A DNA stretch of 64,000 nt from the NCBI RefSeq assembly GCF_033441515.1, contig NZ_JAWQJT010000003.1, positions 496,001-560,000 on the forward strand. Reading direction: 5' to 3'. The position numbers and the translations under genes are program-made. Shown here piece by piece: positions 50,675 to 58,619 of this stretch (within the stretch, counting starts at the first letter, position 1; every line of letters begins with the position of its first letter). The notes under the pieces are model-generated. The model was not told where the DNA came from and searched no databases. It saw only the letters and a program-made list of their open reading frames with translations. The DNA is from Amycolatopsis solani. GTDB lineage: Bacteria; Actinomycetota; Actinomycetes; Mycobacteriales; Pseudonocardiaceae.

Positions 50675-51208
50675 ATGGCCACGCCGGATCCGCTGACTAC
50701 CGACTGGACACCGGCCCAGATCGAGGTGATGCACTCGCTGCGGGACTGGGCGGTCGGCTTCGCCGAGCTCAACCAGCACCTCGCGGCCTGGATGGGACTG
50801 CCGGGATCCGACGCCAACGCCCTGGGCCAGATCACCTGGGCCGCCGAAACCGGCGCCCCGCTGTCCCCGGTCCAGCTGTCCCGGCGCATCGGCCTGTCGA
50901 CCGGCGCGACAACGGCGCTGGTGAACCGGCTCGAGTCGGCCGGGCACCTCCGGCGCAGCCGCGAAAGCACCGATCGCCGCCGGGTCACCTTGCGCCCCAC
51001 CCCCGCCGCGCGTGAGCGTGCCCGCGAGTTCCTCGCCCTAGCGGGCGTCGAGGTCGCGGCCACGCTGCAGGCCGCGGACCCCGCCGAGCTCCGGATCGTC
51101 ACCGCGTTCCTGGCCCGGATGACGACGGCTTCGGCTCAAGCGAGCCGTCGCCTGGGTGGCTCGCCAGGGCAGCGCCGGACGACGCGGTCCGCAGCGTCGT
51201 CGTCCTGA
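50675..51208 (+). CDS. MarR family regulator
   Basis: A 177-aa winged-helix protein: PVQLSRRIGLSTGATTALVNRLESAGHLRR recognition region and a STDRRRVTLRPT wing. Start at the ATG at 50675, with AAGGG upstream; an in-frame ATG at 50645 lies inside the operator. It likely represses the divergent monooxygenase and itself. Confidence 0.88.
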   Translation: MATPDPLTTDWTPAQIEVMHSLRDWAVGFAELNQHLAAWMGLPGSDANALGQITWAAETGAPLSPVQLSRRIGLSTGATTALVNRLESAGHLRRSRESTDRRRVTLRPTPAARERAREFLALAGVEVAATLQAADPAELRIVTAFLARMTTASAQASRRLGGSPGQRRTTRSAASSS

Positions 51209-51327
51209 CCATCACCTCCCGCCCGGCTTCCGCCCGAGTTCGGTGCGGCCCAGCCCGGGAAACCCGGCGAGGACGACGAGAGCGGCGGGTCCCGCTGAGA
51301 CTGATCCCGGCCGCGACCGCCGCGCCG

Positions 51328-51344
51328 GGTCCGGTGACCGGACC
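51328..51344. promoter_or_regulatory. inverted repeat upstream of the broken SDR
   Basis: GGTCCGG-TGA-CCGGACC, perfect 7-bp arms, 43 bp before the SDR start in a 178-nt intergenic gap. It could be an operator or a short hairpin terminating the MarR gene. Confidence 0.35.
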
Positions 51345-51386
51345 ACCCGCGTTGGCGTCGTCCCGCACCTTCCGCATGCTCGGCCG

Positions 51387-52153
51387 ATGAGCTCCCGCCG
51401 GCACACCGAAGAAGCCACCCACGACGGGCCCGTCCTCGTCACCGGCGGCACCAGCGGAATCGGCCTCGCCATCGCGGAGGCCGTCGCCCGCACCGGACGC
51501 CCCGTGGTGGTCACCGGACGCTCCGAAGCCCGCTGCCACACGGCGGACCAGCAGCTCCACACCATCGCCGGCGAGCGCCGGCTGGCGCTGGTCGCGGACA
51601 CCACCGACCCCGACGCGCTGGCCGCGGCCGTGAGCCGGGCGGCCGAACGCTGGGGCCCCGTCACCGGCCTGGTCACCGCCGCCGGCCGGCTGGCGCGCGG
51701 CTCGGTGCTCGACCTCACGCCCGGTGACTTCCGCGCCGCCCTCGACACCACGTCATCGGCACGTGGCTGGCGATGCGCGCCGTCCTGCCCGGCATGCTCG
51801 AGGCGGGGCACGGCCGCATCGTCACGATCGGCTCCGTGCTCGGCTCGACCGGCGCCCCCGAACGGTCCGGTTACGCCGCCACCAAGGGCGCGGTCGCCGC
51901 GCTCACCCGGTCGGCGGCGCTGGAGGTCGCCGGGAGCGGCGTCACCGTGAACTGCGTCGCGCCCGGCCCCGTTCGCACCCCGATGAACGAAAACGACACC
52001 GCTGCCGACGCCGCCTTCACCGCCAAGGTGCCGCTCGGCCGCTGGGGCAGGCCCGAGGACATCGCGCACGCGGTGCTCCCGCTGCTCGCCGCCGGCTCGT
52101 CCTTCACCACCGGCGCGGTGCTGCACGCCGACGGCGGCTACACCGCGCAGTGA
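51387..52153 (+). pseudogene. SDR family oxidoreductase, interrupted by a 1-nt frameshift
   Basis: The first 118 codons (VLVTGGTSGIGLA, LVTAAGRLA) and the last 130 (IGSVLGSTGAPERSGYAATKGAV with YAATK, NCVAPGPVRTPM, GAVLHADGGYTA) are one SDR in two frames. The break lies at about 51750: CTCGACACCACGTCATC would read LDTNVIGTW, the usual SDR motif, if one A were restored to give ACCAACGTC. With that base the protein is 255 aa with all catalytic residues. It is either a real single-base deletion or a sequence error. It is followed by an ADH gene. Confidence 0.82.
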
Positions 52154-52226
52154 AGCACGCATCGGCACGCCCACGGTTATGGGGCAAGGGCCCGGGTACG
52201 CACCCGGACAACCTTGAGGAGGCGCC

Positions 52227-53366
52227 GTGCGTGCGATGGTGTATCGCGGACCGTACAAGATCCGTGTCGAAGAGAAGGACGTCCCACCGATCGAACACCC
52301 GAACGACGCGATCGTCCGGGTCACCAGGGCCGCGATCTGCGGCTCCGACCTGCACCTCTACCACGGGATGATGCCGGACACGCGGGTCGGCATGACCTTC
52401 GGTCACGAGTTCATCGGCGTGGTCGAAGCAGTGGGCTCCGGCGTGCAGAAGCTCAAGCCCGGCGACCGCGTCATGGTGCCGTTCAACGTCTACTGCGGGA
52501 CGTGCTGGTTCTGCGCGCGCGGCCTGTTCTCCAACTGCCACAACGTCAACCCCAACGCCACCGCCGTCGGCGGCATCTACGGCTACTCCCACACCTGCGG
52601 CGGCTACGACGGGGGCCAAGCGGAGTTCGTCCGTGTCCCCTTCGCCGACGTAGGCCCTTCGGTGATCCCGGACTGGCTGGAGGACGAAGACGCCGTCCTG
52701 CTCACCGACGCGCTGGCGACCGGCTACTTCGGCGCGCAGCTGGGAGACATCGTCGAGGGTGACGTCGTCGTGGTCTTCGGTGCCGGCCCGGTCGGGCTCT
52801 TCGCCGCGAAGTCGGCCTGGCTGATGGGCGCGGGCCGGGTGATCGTGATCGACCACCTCGAGTACCGGCTGGAGAAGGCGCGGACCTTCGCCCACGCGGA
52901 GACCTACAACTTCACCGAGTACGACGACATCGTGGTGCACCTGAAGAAAATCACCGACCACCTCGGCGCCGACGTCGCGATCGACGCGGTCGGCGCCGAG
53001 GCCGACGGCAACTTCACCCAGCACGTCACCTCGGCCAAGCTGAAACTGCAGGGCGGCTCACCGGTCGCGCTCAACTGGGCCATCGACGGCGTCCGCAAGG
53101 GCGCCACGATCTCGGTGGTGGGTGCCTACGGCCCGCTGTTCAGCGCCGTCAAGTTCGGTGACGCGATGAACAAGGGCCTGACGCTGCGGATGAACCAGTG
53201 CCCGGTCAAGCGCCAGTGGCCGCGGCTGTTCGAGCACGTCCGCAACGGCTACCTCAAGCCCAGCGACATCGTCACCCACCGGATCCCGCTCGAGCACATC
53301 GCCGAGGGCTACCACATCTTCTCCGCCAAGCTGGACGGCTGCATCAAGCCGCTCATCGTCGTCTGA
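52227..53366 (+). CDS. zinc-dependent alcohol dehydrogenase, formaldehyde dehydrogenase-like
   Basis: A 379-aa medium-chain dehydrogenase. The catalytic zinc site is CGSDLHLYHG with GHEFIGVV; the structural zinc region is CGTCWFCARGLFSNC. The NAD motif VVVFGAGPVGLFAAKSAWLMGAGRVIVID and the long insertion are like glutathione-independent formaldehyde dehydrogenase/FdhA. GAGGAGG precedes the GTG by 5 nt. The next gene is often found beside this type of ADH. Substrate unknown. Confidence 0.9.
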   Translation: MRAMVYRGPYKIRVEEKDVPPIEHPNDAIVRVTRAAICGSDLHLYHGMMPDTRVGMTFGHEFIGVVEAVGSGVQKLKPGDRVMVPFNVYCGTCWFCARGLFSNCHNVNPNATAVGGIYGYSHTCGGYDGGQAEFVRVPFADVGPSVIPDWLEDEDAVLLTDALATGYFGAQLGDIVEGDVVVVFGAGPVGLFAAKSAWLMGAGRVIVIDHLEYRLEKARTFAHAETYNFTEYDDIVVHLKKITDHLGADVAIDAVGAEADGNFTQHVTSAKLKLQGGSPVALNWAIDGVRKGATISVVGAYGPLFSAVKFGDAMNKGLTLRMNQCPVKRQWPRLFEHVRNGYLKPSDIVTHRIPLEHIAEGYHIFSAKLDGCIKPLIVV

Positions 53367-53380
53367 GGAAGGCCACGACC

Positions 53381-53953
53381 ATGACCTACACATCGGAGCG
53401 GCCGCCGATCGCCGAATCGAGTGACGCGCTGCGCGAGCGGATCCCCGGCTGGGGCGCCGACCTGGACCCGAAGGACCGGCCGTCGGTGCCCAAGCTGCAG
53501 TGGCAGGAGGACCGCTCGGGCGCCCACTGGGAGTTCCCCGAACGGCAGCCGGAGAAGTGGCCGCGGGAACGCTCGATCGAGCACAAGTTCCTCACCCCCG
53601 TCTTCGGCACCTCGTGCCCGCCGCGCGGGGTTTCCGGGGCGCTGCGCAAGCTGTCCTACCGGAAGTACAGCGAAGGACGGGCCGCGCACTGGCTCCTGCT
53701 GCTGGCCGCCGACCGGGTGGACGCGTGGGAAAACCACCTGCGCTCGTTCGGCACGCCGCACCCGGACAACCCGATCACCGAGACCGGCGTGCTGAGCGAG
53801 TTCCGCCGGCACGGGCTCTCCTCGCGGCTCGGGAAGAAGCGCGCGGACGTCAAGCACCAGGTGCTCGACCCGATCGTCGTGGCGGGACCGTGGGTGCTGG
53901 CCGGTGGCCTCGCCTTCTCCGCCGTCCGGAAGCTGCTGCGCGGCCGGCGGTGA
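53381..53953 (+). CDS. protein of unknown function, C-terminal membrane anchor
   Basis: A 190-aa protein that I do not recognise. Residues about 1-150 are hydrophilic with many Trp/Arg/Glu (HWEFPERQPEKWPRERSIEHKFLTP, SYRKYSEGRAAHWLLLLAADR). A short hydrophobic helix near the C-terminus (VVAGPWVLAGGLAFSAV) ends in Arg-rich residues, suggesting a tail anchor. GAGGAAGGCC precedes the ATG. It lies 14 nt after the ADH gene and is probably co-transcribed with it; a terminator follows. Confidence 0.75.
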   Translation: MTYTSERPPIAESSDALRERIPGWGADLDPKDRPSVPKLQWQEDRSGAHWEFPERQPEKWPRERSIEHKFLTPVFGTSCPPRGVSGALRKLSYRKYSEGRAAHWLLLLAADRVDAWENHLRSFGTPHPDNPITETGVLSEFRRHGLSSRLGKKRADVKHQVLDPIVVAGPWVLAGGLAFSAVRKLLRGRR

Positions 53954-53957
53954 CGAC

Positions 53958-53995
53958 GGGTCCGGCGCGGCCGCGCCCCCGGCCGCGCCGGACCC
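53958..53995 (+). terminator. strong terminator hairpin
   Basis: A perfect 16-bp stem (GGGTCCGGCGCGGCCG / CGGCCGCGCCGGACCC) with a 6-nt loop, directly after the gene ending at 53953. It is one of the strongest hairpins in the window. Confidence 0.8.
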
Positions 53996-54440
53996 GATCC
54001 GGCGTCCGCGCTCGTCCTCGACGTGCGGGGCCGTCGGTGGCGTCCTCTTCGACCGGGCCGCCCGGTACACCCGCTCGGCCCGGACTTCGAGGACAGAGGT
54101 CCCGATGCCATCCCCCTGGCTTCCGACAGCGCCCCACGACTGGGTGAACGCGGTGCCCACCGAAACCGGACCGGTTCGCTACCGCCCGACCGGCGCCCGG
54201 CCGCGCCGGCGACGAGTGAGGTGGCCGCCGGGAAGACCCTCGGGATCACCGTGAACGGCCGGATCGCCACGACGGCGGACGTGCGGGTCCGACACCCGGC
54301 ACGGCTGATTCCGGAACCGTCACCGCGATCGCGGGTGGTCGGGGACGAGCGCGGGTGCCGCGGGCCGGTCACCGGCCGAAGGCAGTGAAGCGACGTCCCG
54401 GTTCCCGGTTGAGCGGAGTCGCCCGGGGTACCTCGGCCGG
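53996..54440. other. gene-free stretch of about 445 nt
   Basis: I see no gene I can support here. A 49-codon plus-strand frame (54105-54254) has a weak AGAGGT before its ATG but matches nothing I recognise and is Arg/Pro-rich, as chance frames in such DNA are. The end probably holds the promoter of the gene starting at 54441; no clear -35/-10 or repeat was found. Confidence 0.4.
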
Positions 54441-54926
54441 ATGACCGACAACCGAGATCCCGCACCGCCGCCGGGCGTGTCCGTCCGGCAGTTCACCGAC
54501 GAACTGCTCCACGCCGCCACGGCGGGCGCTTACGAGGAGGTGGCCGAAGCGCTGGACGTCCTCGCCCGCGCGGATTCGGCGCAGGTCGCCGCTTCCGTCG
54601 TCGGCGAGCTGGTCGTCCGGTGCACCGCCACGATCCGCGACCACGAGCGCGCCGACGCCGGCACCGTCTTCACCGTCGTCATCGAGGACCAGGGCGGGGA
54701 GCCCGCCGAGGTGGAACGGCTGCCACCCGGACCGAGGTCGGCGCTGCGCGCCCTCCTCGCCGCCCTCAACCACGATGCCGCGAGCCGCGACATCCACGTC
54801 GACCTCGCCACCCGCGGCAGCCCGGCGGACGTCGTCGCGGTCCTCACCCACCTGCTGGTGTGGATCGCGGAACTGTCGGACCCCTCCGGGGCACCCCTCC
54901 CCGTGTTGAGCTGCTTCACCGAGTGA
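54441..54926 (+). CDS. hypothetical protein
   Basis: A 161-aa acidic, mostly helical protein with no motif I can name (SVRQFTDELLHAATAGAYEEVAEALDVLA, LRALLAALNHDAASRDIHVDLATRG). No signal peptide or TM segment. Codon bias is like its neighbours, with G/C third positions throughout. It is convergent with a small membrane protein gene, 28 nt away. Confidence 0.6.
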   Translation: MTDNRDPAPPPGVSVRQFTDELLHAATAGAYEEVAEALDVLARADSAQVAASVVGELVVRCTATIRDHERADAGTVFTVVIEDQGGEPAEVERLPPGPRSALRALLAALNHDAASRDIHVDLATRGSPADVVAVLTHLLVWIAELSDPSGAPLPVLSCFTE

Positions 54927-54954
54927 GCGATCGGCTCAACCCGGCACGCGGTGC

Positions 54955-55221
54955 TCAGGGACGAGATCGTCGTCGGCACCGAAGGCGGCTCAGTCCGGTC
55001 AGCTCGTCCCGCAGGATCGCGTCGACCTGGTGCTCGGCCCGGCGCAGCGTCGCGGCCGCGGGTCCGGCCATGGCGATCACCGCGGTGCCGGCGATCCCGG
55101 CGGCCGCCGAGTGCGACCAAGCCACCAGCACGGCCCCGAGCGTGGCCAGCAGCACGGGCGCCGCGAACGGCCGGGACCACACGCGACCGGGCCAGGCGTG
55201 GTCGAGCGGAAACGAGCCCAT
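54955..55221 (-). CDS. small membrane protein of unknown function
   Basis: An 88-aa protein with two adjacent hydrophobic helices (FAAPVLLATLGAVLVAW and AGIAGTAVIAMAGPAAATL) and a basic C-terminal tail (RLRCRRRSRP). I start at the ATG at 55221, with AAGGTGG 6 nt upstream. It lies about 100 nt downstream of the kinase gene, same strand. No function can be given. Confidence 0.6.
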   Translation of the reverse strand: MGSFPLDHAWPGRVWSRPFAAPVLLATLGAVLVAWSHSAAAGIAGTAVIAMAGPAAATLRRAEHQVDAILRDELTGLSRLRCRRRSRP

Positions 55222-55323
55222 CGGCAACCACCTTCGAACGAGCACGGCATGCCGCTCAAACCGCGCTACCAGCACAATCGCGGACGCTCTCCGTGCCGTT
55301 ACCGCATTGGGCCTGCACGAATG

Positions 55324-56517
55324 TCAGGAACCGTGCCGTCCCTTGCCTTTTCCTTTGTCCTTGCCCTTGGCCTTGCTGCTGGTGTACGCGCTTCCGGAGG
55401 TGGCCGGGGGCGCCGCCGCGAGGCGCGGTGGTTGCGCGGCTTCGCTGTGCGTAGAACCGGCGATGACGGCCGAGGCAGGCGGCCTCGCGGGCACCGGCGC
55501 CGGGGACGTGGACCTGGTCGGGGCGGCCGAGCCGGGCGCGGGCCGGCCGCTCGGCGTGGCATCGGGCCACGCGAGCAGCACGGCGAGCACCCCGGCCATG
55601 ACGGTCGCGACCCCACCGGCGGCGACGAGCTTGCCCCGACGACGAGCCGGCGCCGCGACCGCTTCGGCGGCGGCTGGTTGCCGCAGCAGCTTGAGGACCT
55701 CTTCCGCGGTGGGACGCAGTCCGGGCTCACGGGCGGTCATCCGCTCGAGGGGCCGGGCCAGCGGGCCGTCCGGGACACGGGGCGTCCGGTTCAGGCGGGC
55801 CACGGCCGACTCCGCGAGCGTGCCGGGGTACTCCCGCTCGCCGGTCAGGCACTCCAGCAGGATCAGGCCGAGAGCGTAGACGTCGGCGGCCGGGCCGGCG
55901 TGGTCGCCCACGACCTGCTCGGGTGCCAGGTAGGCCGCGGTGCCGGTGACCAGGCCGGTGCCGGTGACGTGGGTGGCGTCCAGCTCGTGCGCGATCCCGA
56001 AGTCGGTGATCAGCGGACCGCCGGCGCCGAGCAGGACGTTCGCGGGCTTGAGATCGCGGTGCACCACGCGCTGGGCGTGGACGTGGGCCAGCGCCCCGGC
56101 CAGCTGCGTGGCCAGGTCCCGCACCTGTTCGGCCGGCAGCGGGCCGGCCAGCAGCCGCTGGGCGAGGTTCTCCCCGTCGACGAGCTGCATCACCAGGTAG
56201 GGCCGGTCGCCGTCGGTGCCGCTGTCCAGCAGCGCCACGACGCGCGGGTGGTCGATGCCGGCCTGGATGGTCTTCTCCCGGACCCGGCGCAGCTGCTCGA
56301 CGGGCATCGCGCCCCGCTCGTAGAGCTTGATCGCGACGTCACGGCCCAGCCGCCGGTCGAAGGCCTGGTAGACCCGCGCGGTGGCACCGCTGCCGATCAG
56401 GCCCGCCACCTCGTAGCGCCCGGCGATCACGTCCGGATCGTCCCTTCGCCACGGCGTGACGTCCAGCGTGAACCGGGGCGACGTCCGTTCGCCGTCGGCG
56501 GCCCGCTCACCGAGCAT
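55324..56517 (-). CDS. Ser/Thr protein kinase, PknB-type
   Basis: About 397 aa. The kinase domain (about residues 33-290) has Gly-rich loop IGSGATARVY, Lys in VAIKLYE, HRDLKPANV, DFG in ITDFGIAH and APEQ. A single TM helix (GKLVAAGGVATVMAGVLAVLL, about 300-320) leads to an extracytoplasmic Pro/Ala/Ser-rich tail with no PASTA domain and a final Lys/Gly run (KAKGKDKGKGKGRHGS). The start is uncertain: the ATG at 56517 has no good ribosome site and the frame is open to 56709. Next to it is an anti-sigma remnant. Confidence 0.87.
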   Translation of the reverse strand: MLGERAADGERTSPRFTLDVTPWRRDDPDVIAGRYEVAGLIGSGATARVYQAFDRRLGRDVAIKLYERGAMPVEQLRRVREKTIQAGIDHPRVVALLDSGTDGDRPYLVMQLVDGENLAQRLLAGPLPAEQVRDLATQLAGALAHVHAQRVVHRDLKPANVLLGAGGPLITDFGIAHELDATHVTGTGLVTGTAAYLAPEQVVGDHAGPAADVYALGLILLECLTGEREYPGTLAESAVARLNRTPRVPDGPLARPLERMTAREPGLRPTAEEVLKLLRQPAAAEAVAAPARRRGKLVAAGGVATVMAGVLAVLLAWPDATPSGRPAPGSAAPTRSTSPAPVPARPPASAVIAGSTHSEAAQPPRLAAAPPATSGSAYTSSKAKGKDKGKGKGRHGS

Positions 56518-56705
56518 GGGCCGGTCCGGTTCCTCGGTGCGGGCGTCGGGTGACGAGGAAAAGTGGCGGCTGTGGCCGGCGCATGAGGATCGACCTCCGC
56601 AGACGGAGCACGAACACCGGCCGCGAACGTCGCCGCGGCCGAGGACTACGGCTGCTGGTTGAACCGCGCGTTGCGAGATCACCGTACGCGCCGCGTCGCT
56701 GGGCA

Positions 56706-56895
56706 TCACTCACCGGACCGGCGCGCCCAGGTCATGGCGACGGTGGTGCCCGCGGCGCTCGAATCGAAAACGGCCTCGGTGGCGAAGCCGTGGATCAGCG
56801 GCAGGCCGCGGCCGTGCAGGGGCCCGGGGCGAGGCGCCGGCCGCCAGTGGCCCTGATCGGTGACGGTGCCGGTGATCGCTTCGAGGTGGCAGGGC
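56706..56895 (-). pseudogene. 3' remnant of an RsbW-like anti-sigma/HATPase gene
   Basis: A short frame reads GPLALHTPCHLEAITGTVTD, then Gln-Gly-His-Trp-Arg-Pro, and later GRGLPLIHGFATEAVFDSS, then GTTVAMTW, ending at a stop. This is the G-box half (D-x-G, GRGL, GT-V-M) of an anti-sigma-regulatory ATPase of the RsbW/SpoIIAB type. The N-box half (E-x-x-x-N) cannot be found upstream in any frame and there is no start codon, so it looks truncated. An undetected frameshift is the alternative. Confidence 0.5.
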
Positions 56896-57089
56896 GTGTG
56901 CAGGGCGAGCGGGCCTCGGCGTCGTGCTCGGCCAGGCCGGTGCGGCCGACCCGACGGCTCCGGTCCCGGGCCGTCGCTCGGAGGGGTGAAACCTCGTCCT
57001 GTTCGTCGAGGTCACGCGCCCCCGGCCGGCCTTGGCAGAAAATCTATGGTGGCTGGGGTAGACATTCGACGGCAGGCGTGGGTAATCTT
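56896..57089. other. gene-free stretch upstream of the structured RNA region
   Basis: About 190 nt with no supported gene. The composition drops in GC toward 57,030-57,090 (AAAATCTATGGTGG, GGGTAATCTTCTCC), where promoter-like hexamers TTGGCA, TAGACA and TAATCT occur, but no pair has ideal spacing. It is likely the promoter region for a transcript running toward the terminator at 57506. Confidence 0.35.
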
Positions 57090-57543
57090 CTCCTCGTAGC
57101 GAGAGAGACAACGTCAAGCGAACGCGGGAGAGGACGTAACTACCCGCGAGGCGAGAGAGAACCGGTCAGGTGGCCGGAGCCGATCGGTGAACGGGGCTCC
57201 GGGCAGTGACCAGCGGCGTCGGCGTGCTGGGACCGATCAGGGAAAGGGTTCCGGCAGTGGCGCTCGCGGCAGGTGAAGGTGCAGTACCGAGTAAGTGGAA
57301 AGTAACGGAGAGAAGGGAACGGGAACATCACTGGATCGCCCGCGGCGGCCGGATAGTGCCGCGCGGGTGCCGTAGTCCCATCGAGTTCGGAGGTGGTGCT
57401 CGGTTACGAATGAGCGATCCCCGCGCAGGCTGGTTTCCGGCCGGACGCGGGTGCAGAACGCCGGCGGTCGCGCCGGTTGGCAATGGTGAAGATCCCTACC
57501 CTTGAGGACCCCGGGTGCCGCGGTGGCACCCGGGGTCCTTTGT
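57090..57543 (+). ncRNA. candidate structured non-coding RNA
   Basis: About 450 nt lack a credible protein and have lower GC with purine-rich stretches (GAGTAAGTGGAAAGTAACGG). Stems can be drawn: CCGGAGCC/GGCTCCGG (57174-57202), CCCGCGGC/GCCGCG-GGG (57339-57367), CCGGCG/CGCCGG (57461-57476), and a perfect 14-bp terminator with TTTGT at 57506-57543. The terminator ends just before the ribosome site of the MerR-like gene. It could be a stand-alone sRNA (Ms1, the actinobacterial RNAP-binding RNA, is one class to test) or a terminating leader. It is not RNase P RNA or tmRNA by motif. Confidence 0.45.
57506..57543 (+). terminator. perfect intrinsic terminator
   Basis: GGACCCCGGGTGCC-GCGGT-GGCACCCGGGGTCC-TTTGT: a 14-bp perfect stem, 5-nt loop and T-tract. 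No coding gene ends just before it, so it must terminate an untranslated transcript. It lies 14 nt before the MerR-like ATG. Confidence 0.85.
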
Positions 57544-57557
57544 GATGCGGAGGTGGA

Positions 57558-57890
57558 ATGATTCCTGACCCACAAGGACCGGCCACGCCCAGCGCGGCCG
57601 ACAAGTTCGACGACGAGCACTACCCGGCCTACACGATGGGCCGGGCCGCCGAGATACTCGGGGCCACGCAAGGCTTTCTGCGCAGCCTCGACGAAGCCGG
57701 GCTGATCGCGCCGCAACGGTCCGCCGGCGGGCACCGGCGCTATTCCCGCCACCAGCTGCGGATCGCCGCGCGCGTGCGGGAGCTGGTCGACCAGGGCACC
57801 GCCATCGACGCCGCCTGCCGCATCGTGTCCCTCGAGGACCAGCTGCACGAAGCCCGGCAACAGAATTCCCGTCCCCAGCACGCGGACTGA
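57558..57890 (+). CDS. MerR-like DNA-binding protein
   Basis: A 110-aa protein with a MerR-type winged HTH (YTMGRAAEILGATQGFLRSLDEAGLIAPQRSAGGHRRYSRHQLRIA) and a short C-terminal helix (LEDQLHEARQQ), so likely a minimal MerR without a ligand domain. GCGGAGGTGG precedes the ATG. Its 5' region is the structured stretch that ends in a terminator, so expression may depend on read-through or a separate promoter. Confidence 0.85.
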   Translation: MIPDPQGPATPSAADKFDDEHYPAYTMGRAAEILGATQGFLRSLDEAGLIAPQRSAGGHRRYSRHQLRIAARVRELVDQGTAIDAACRIVSLEDQLHEARQQNSRPQHAD

Positions 57891-57956
57891 CGCCGTGGGT
57901 GTGCCGCCCTCACCGGCGGTACACCCGTGAACGGTGTCCGGACGGACCCGGCCGCG

Positions 57957-58118
57957 TCATCGGCGAGCGTTCAAGGCACCGCGCTTCACGATCCCGATCA
58001 CGCCCGTCGCGACGAACAGGACGGCACCCACGACGATCAGCCAGAACAGTCCCTTGATCACCATTCCGAGCACGATCAGGACCGCCCAGACGATCAGCAG
58101 TCCGACGAGCAAACCCAT
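57957..58118 (-). CDS. small hydrophobic protein
   Basis: A 53-aa membrane peptide with two TM helices (MGLLVGLLIVWAVLIVLGMV and LFWLIVVGAVLFVATGVIGIV) and a basic tail (KRGALNARR). Similar short hydrophobic proteins are common in actinomycetes and have no known role. GGGAG lies 6 nt before the ATG; longer upstream readings are not membrane-like. Confidence 0.7.
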   Translation of the reverse strand: MGLLVGLLIVWAVLIVLGMVIKGLFWLIVVGAVLFVATGVIGIVKRGALNARR

Positions 58119-58242
58119 GACCACTCCCTTCAACGCCGACTTCGGACGACACGTCGAATACCCGCCGTCCCGGCGCATCATGCTCGGCAGGTCGGATGCG
58201 TTCTCAGCGTTCTCACAGCTCGTCAAGGCTGCCCCACTGGCG

Positions 58243-58530
58243 TCAGCCGCTGTGGGCGTGCTCGATCGCTTCCGGCCCGTGGCTCTCGAACCCGTCCACG
58301 CCGAATCCGTGCACCGCGCCCACGACGATCGCCCCGGCGATCAGGAGTCCGATGAGGACGGTCAGGACGAGCACCAACCGGCGACGGCCGCGCACCGCCG
58401 CGGCTTCGGCCGCGAGCGCCGCGAGGATCTGCCGCCAGCCCTGGGGCGAACTCGGCTTCCCCGCCGCGGCGTAGAGGGCGGAGCGGACCTGCTCACGTTC
58501 CGCGTCCGAGCAGCGGATCCCTTCGGGCAT
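58243..58530 (-). CDS. small DUF1707-like membrane protein
   Basis: A 95-aa protein: N-terminal GIRCSDAEREQVRSAL, weakly like the DUF1707 start found in actinobacterial membrane proteins, then one TM helix (LVLVLTVLIGLLIAGAIVVGAV) and a short His/Gly tail. It is divergent from the MprA-like response regulator and may be part of that envelope-stress regulon. The DUF1707 match is partial, so the family call is tentative. Confidence 0.6.
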   Translation of the reverse strand: MPEGIRCSDAEREQVRSALYAAAGKPSSPQGWRQILAALAAEAAAVRGRRRLVLVLTVLIGLLIAGAIVVGAVHGFGVDGFESHGPEAIEHAHSG

Positions 58531-58574
58531 CGTCGTACCCGGCGCTTTTTCGTGCCCGCGAACGTTAATCTTCG

Positions 58575-58585
58575 ATGAGAGTTCG
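58575..58585 (+). promoter_or_regulatory. ATGAGAGTTCG motif upstream of response regulator
   Basis: An 11-mer just upstream of the response regulator promoter (-10 near TCTACAGT, leaderless GTG at 58620). The same 11-mer is repeated in reverse at 60720-60730, before the DUF998 gene that follows the kinase. It is a candidate binding site of the response regulator. Confidence 0.45.
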
Positions 58586-58619
58586 GCGCCCGGGCGAGAA
58601 CCTCCTCTACAGTTGCCGG

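Noticed and set aside
54105..54254. 49-codon plus-strand frame with a weak ribosome site
   Set aside because: No recognisable motif, Arg/Pro-rich, in a gene-free stretch.
57206..57505. 99-codon plus-strand frame in the structured region
   Set aside because: No conserved motif, poor start context and it runs through predicted stems; lower GC argues for RNA.
57090..57543. tmRNA or RNase P RNA
   Set aside because: No tRNA-like CCA end and no GAGGAAAGTCC-type core.
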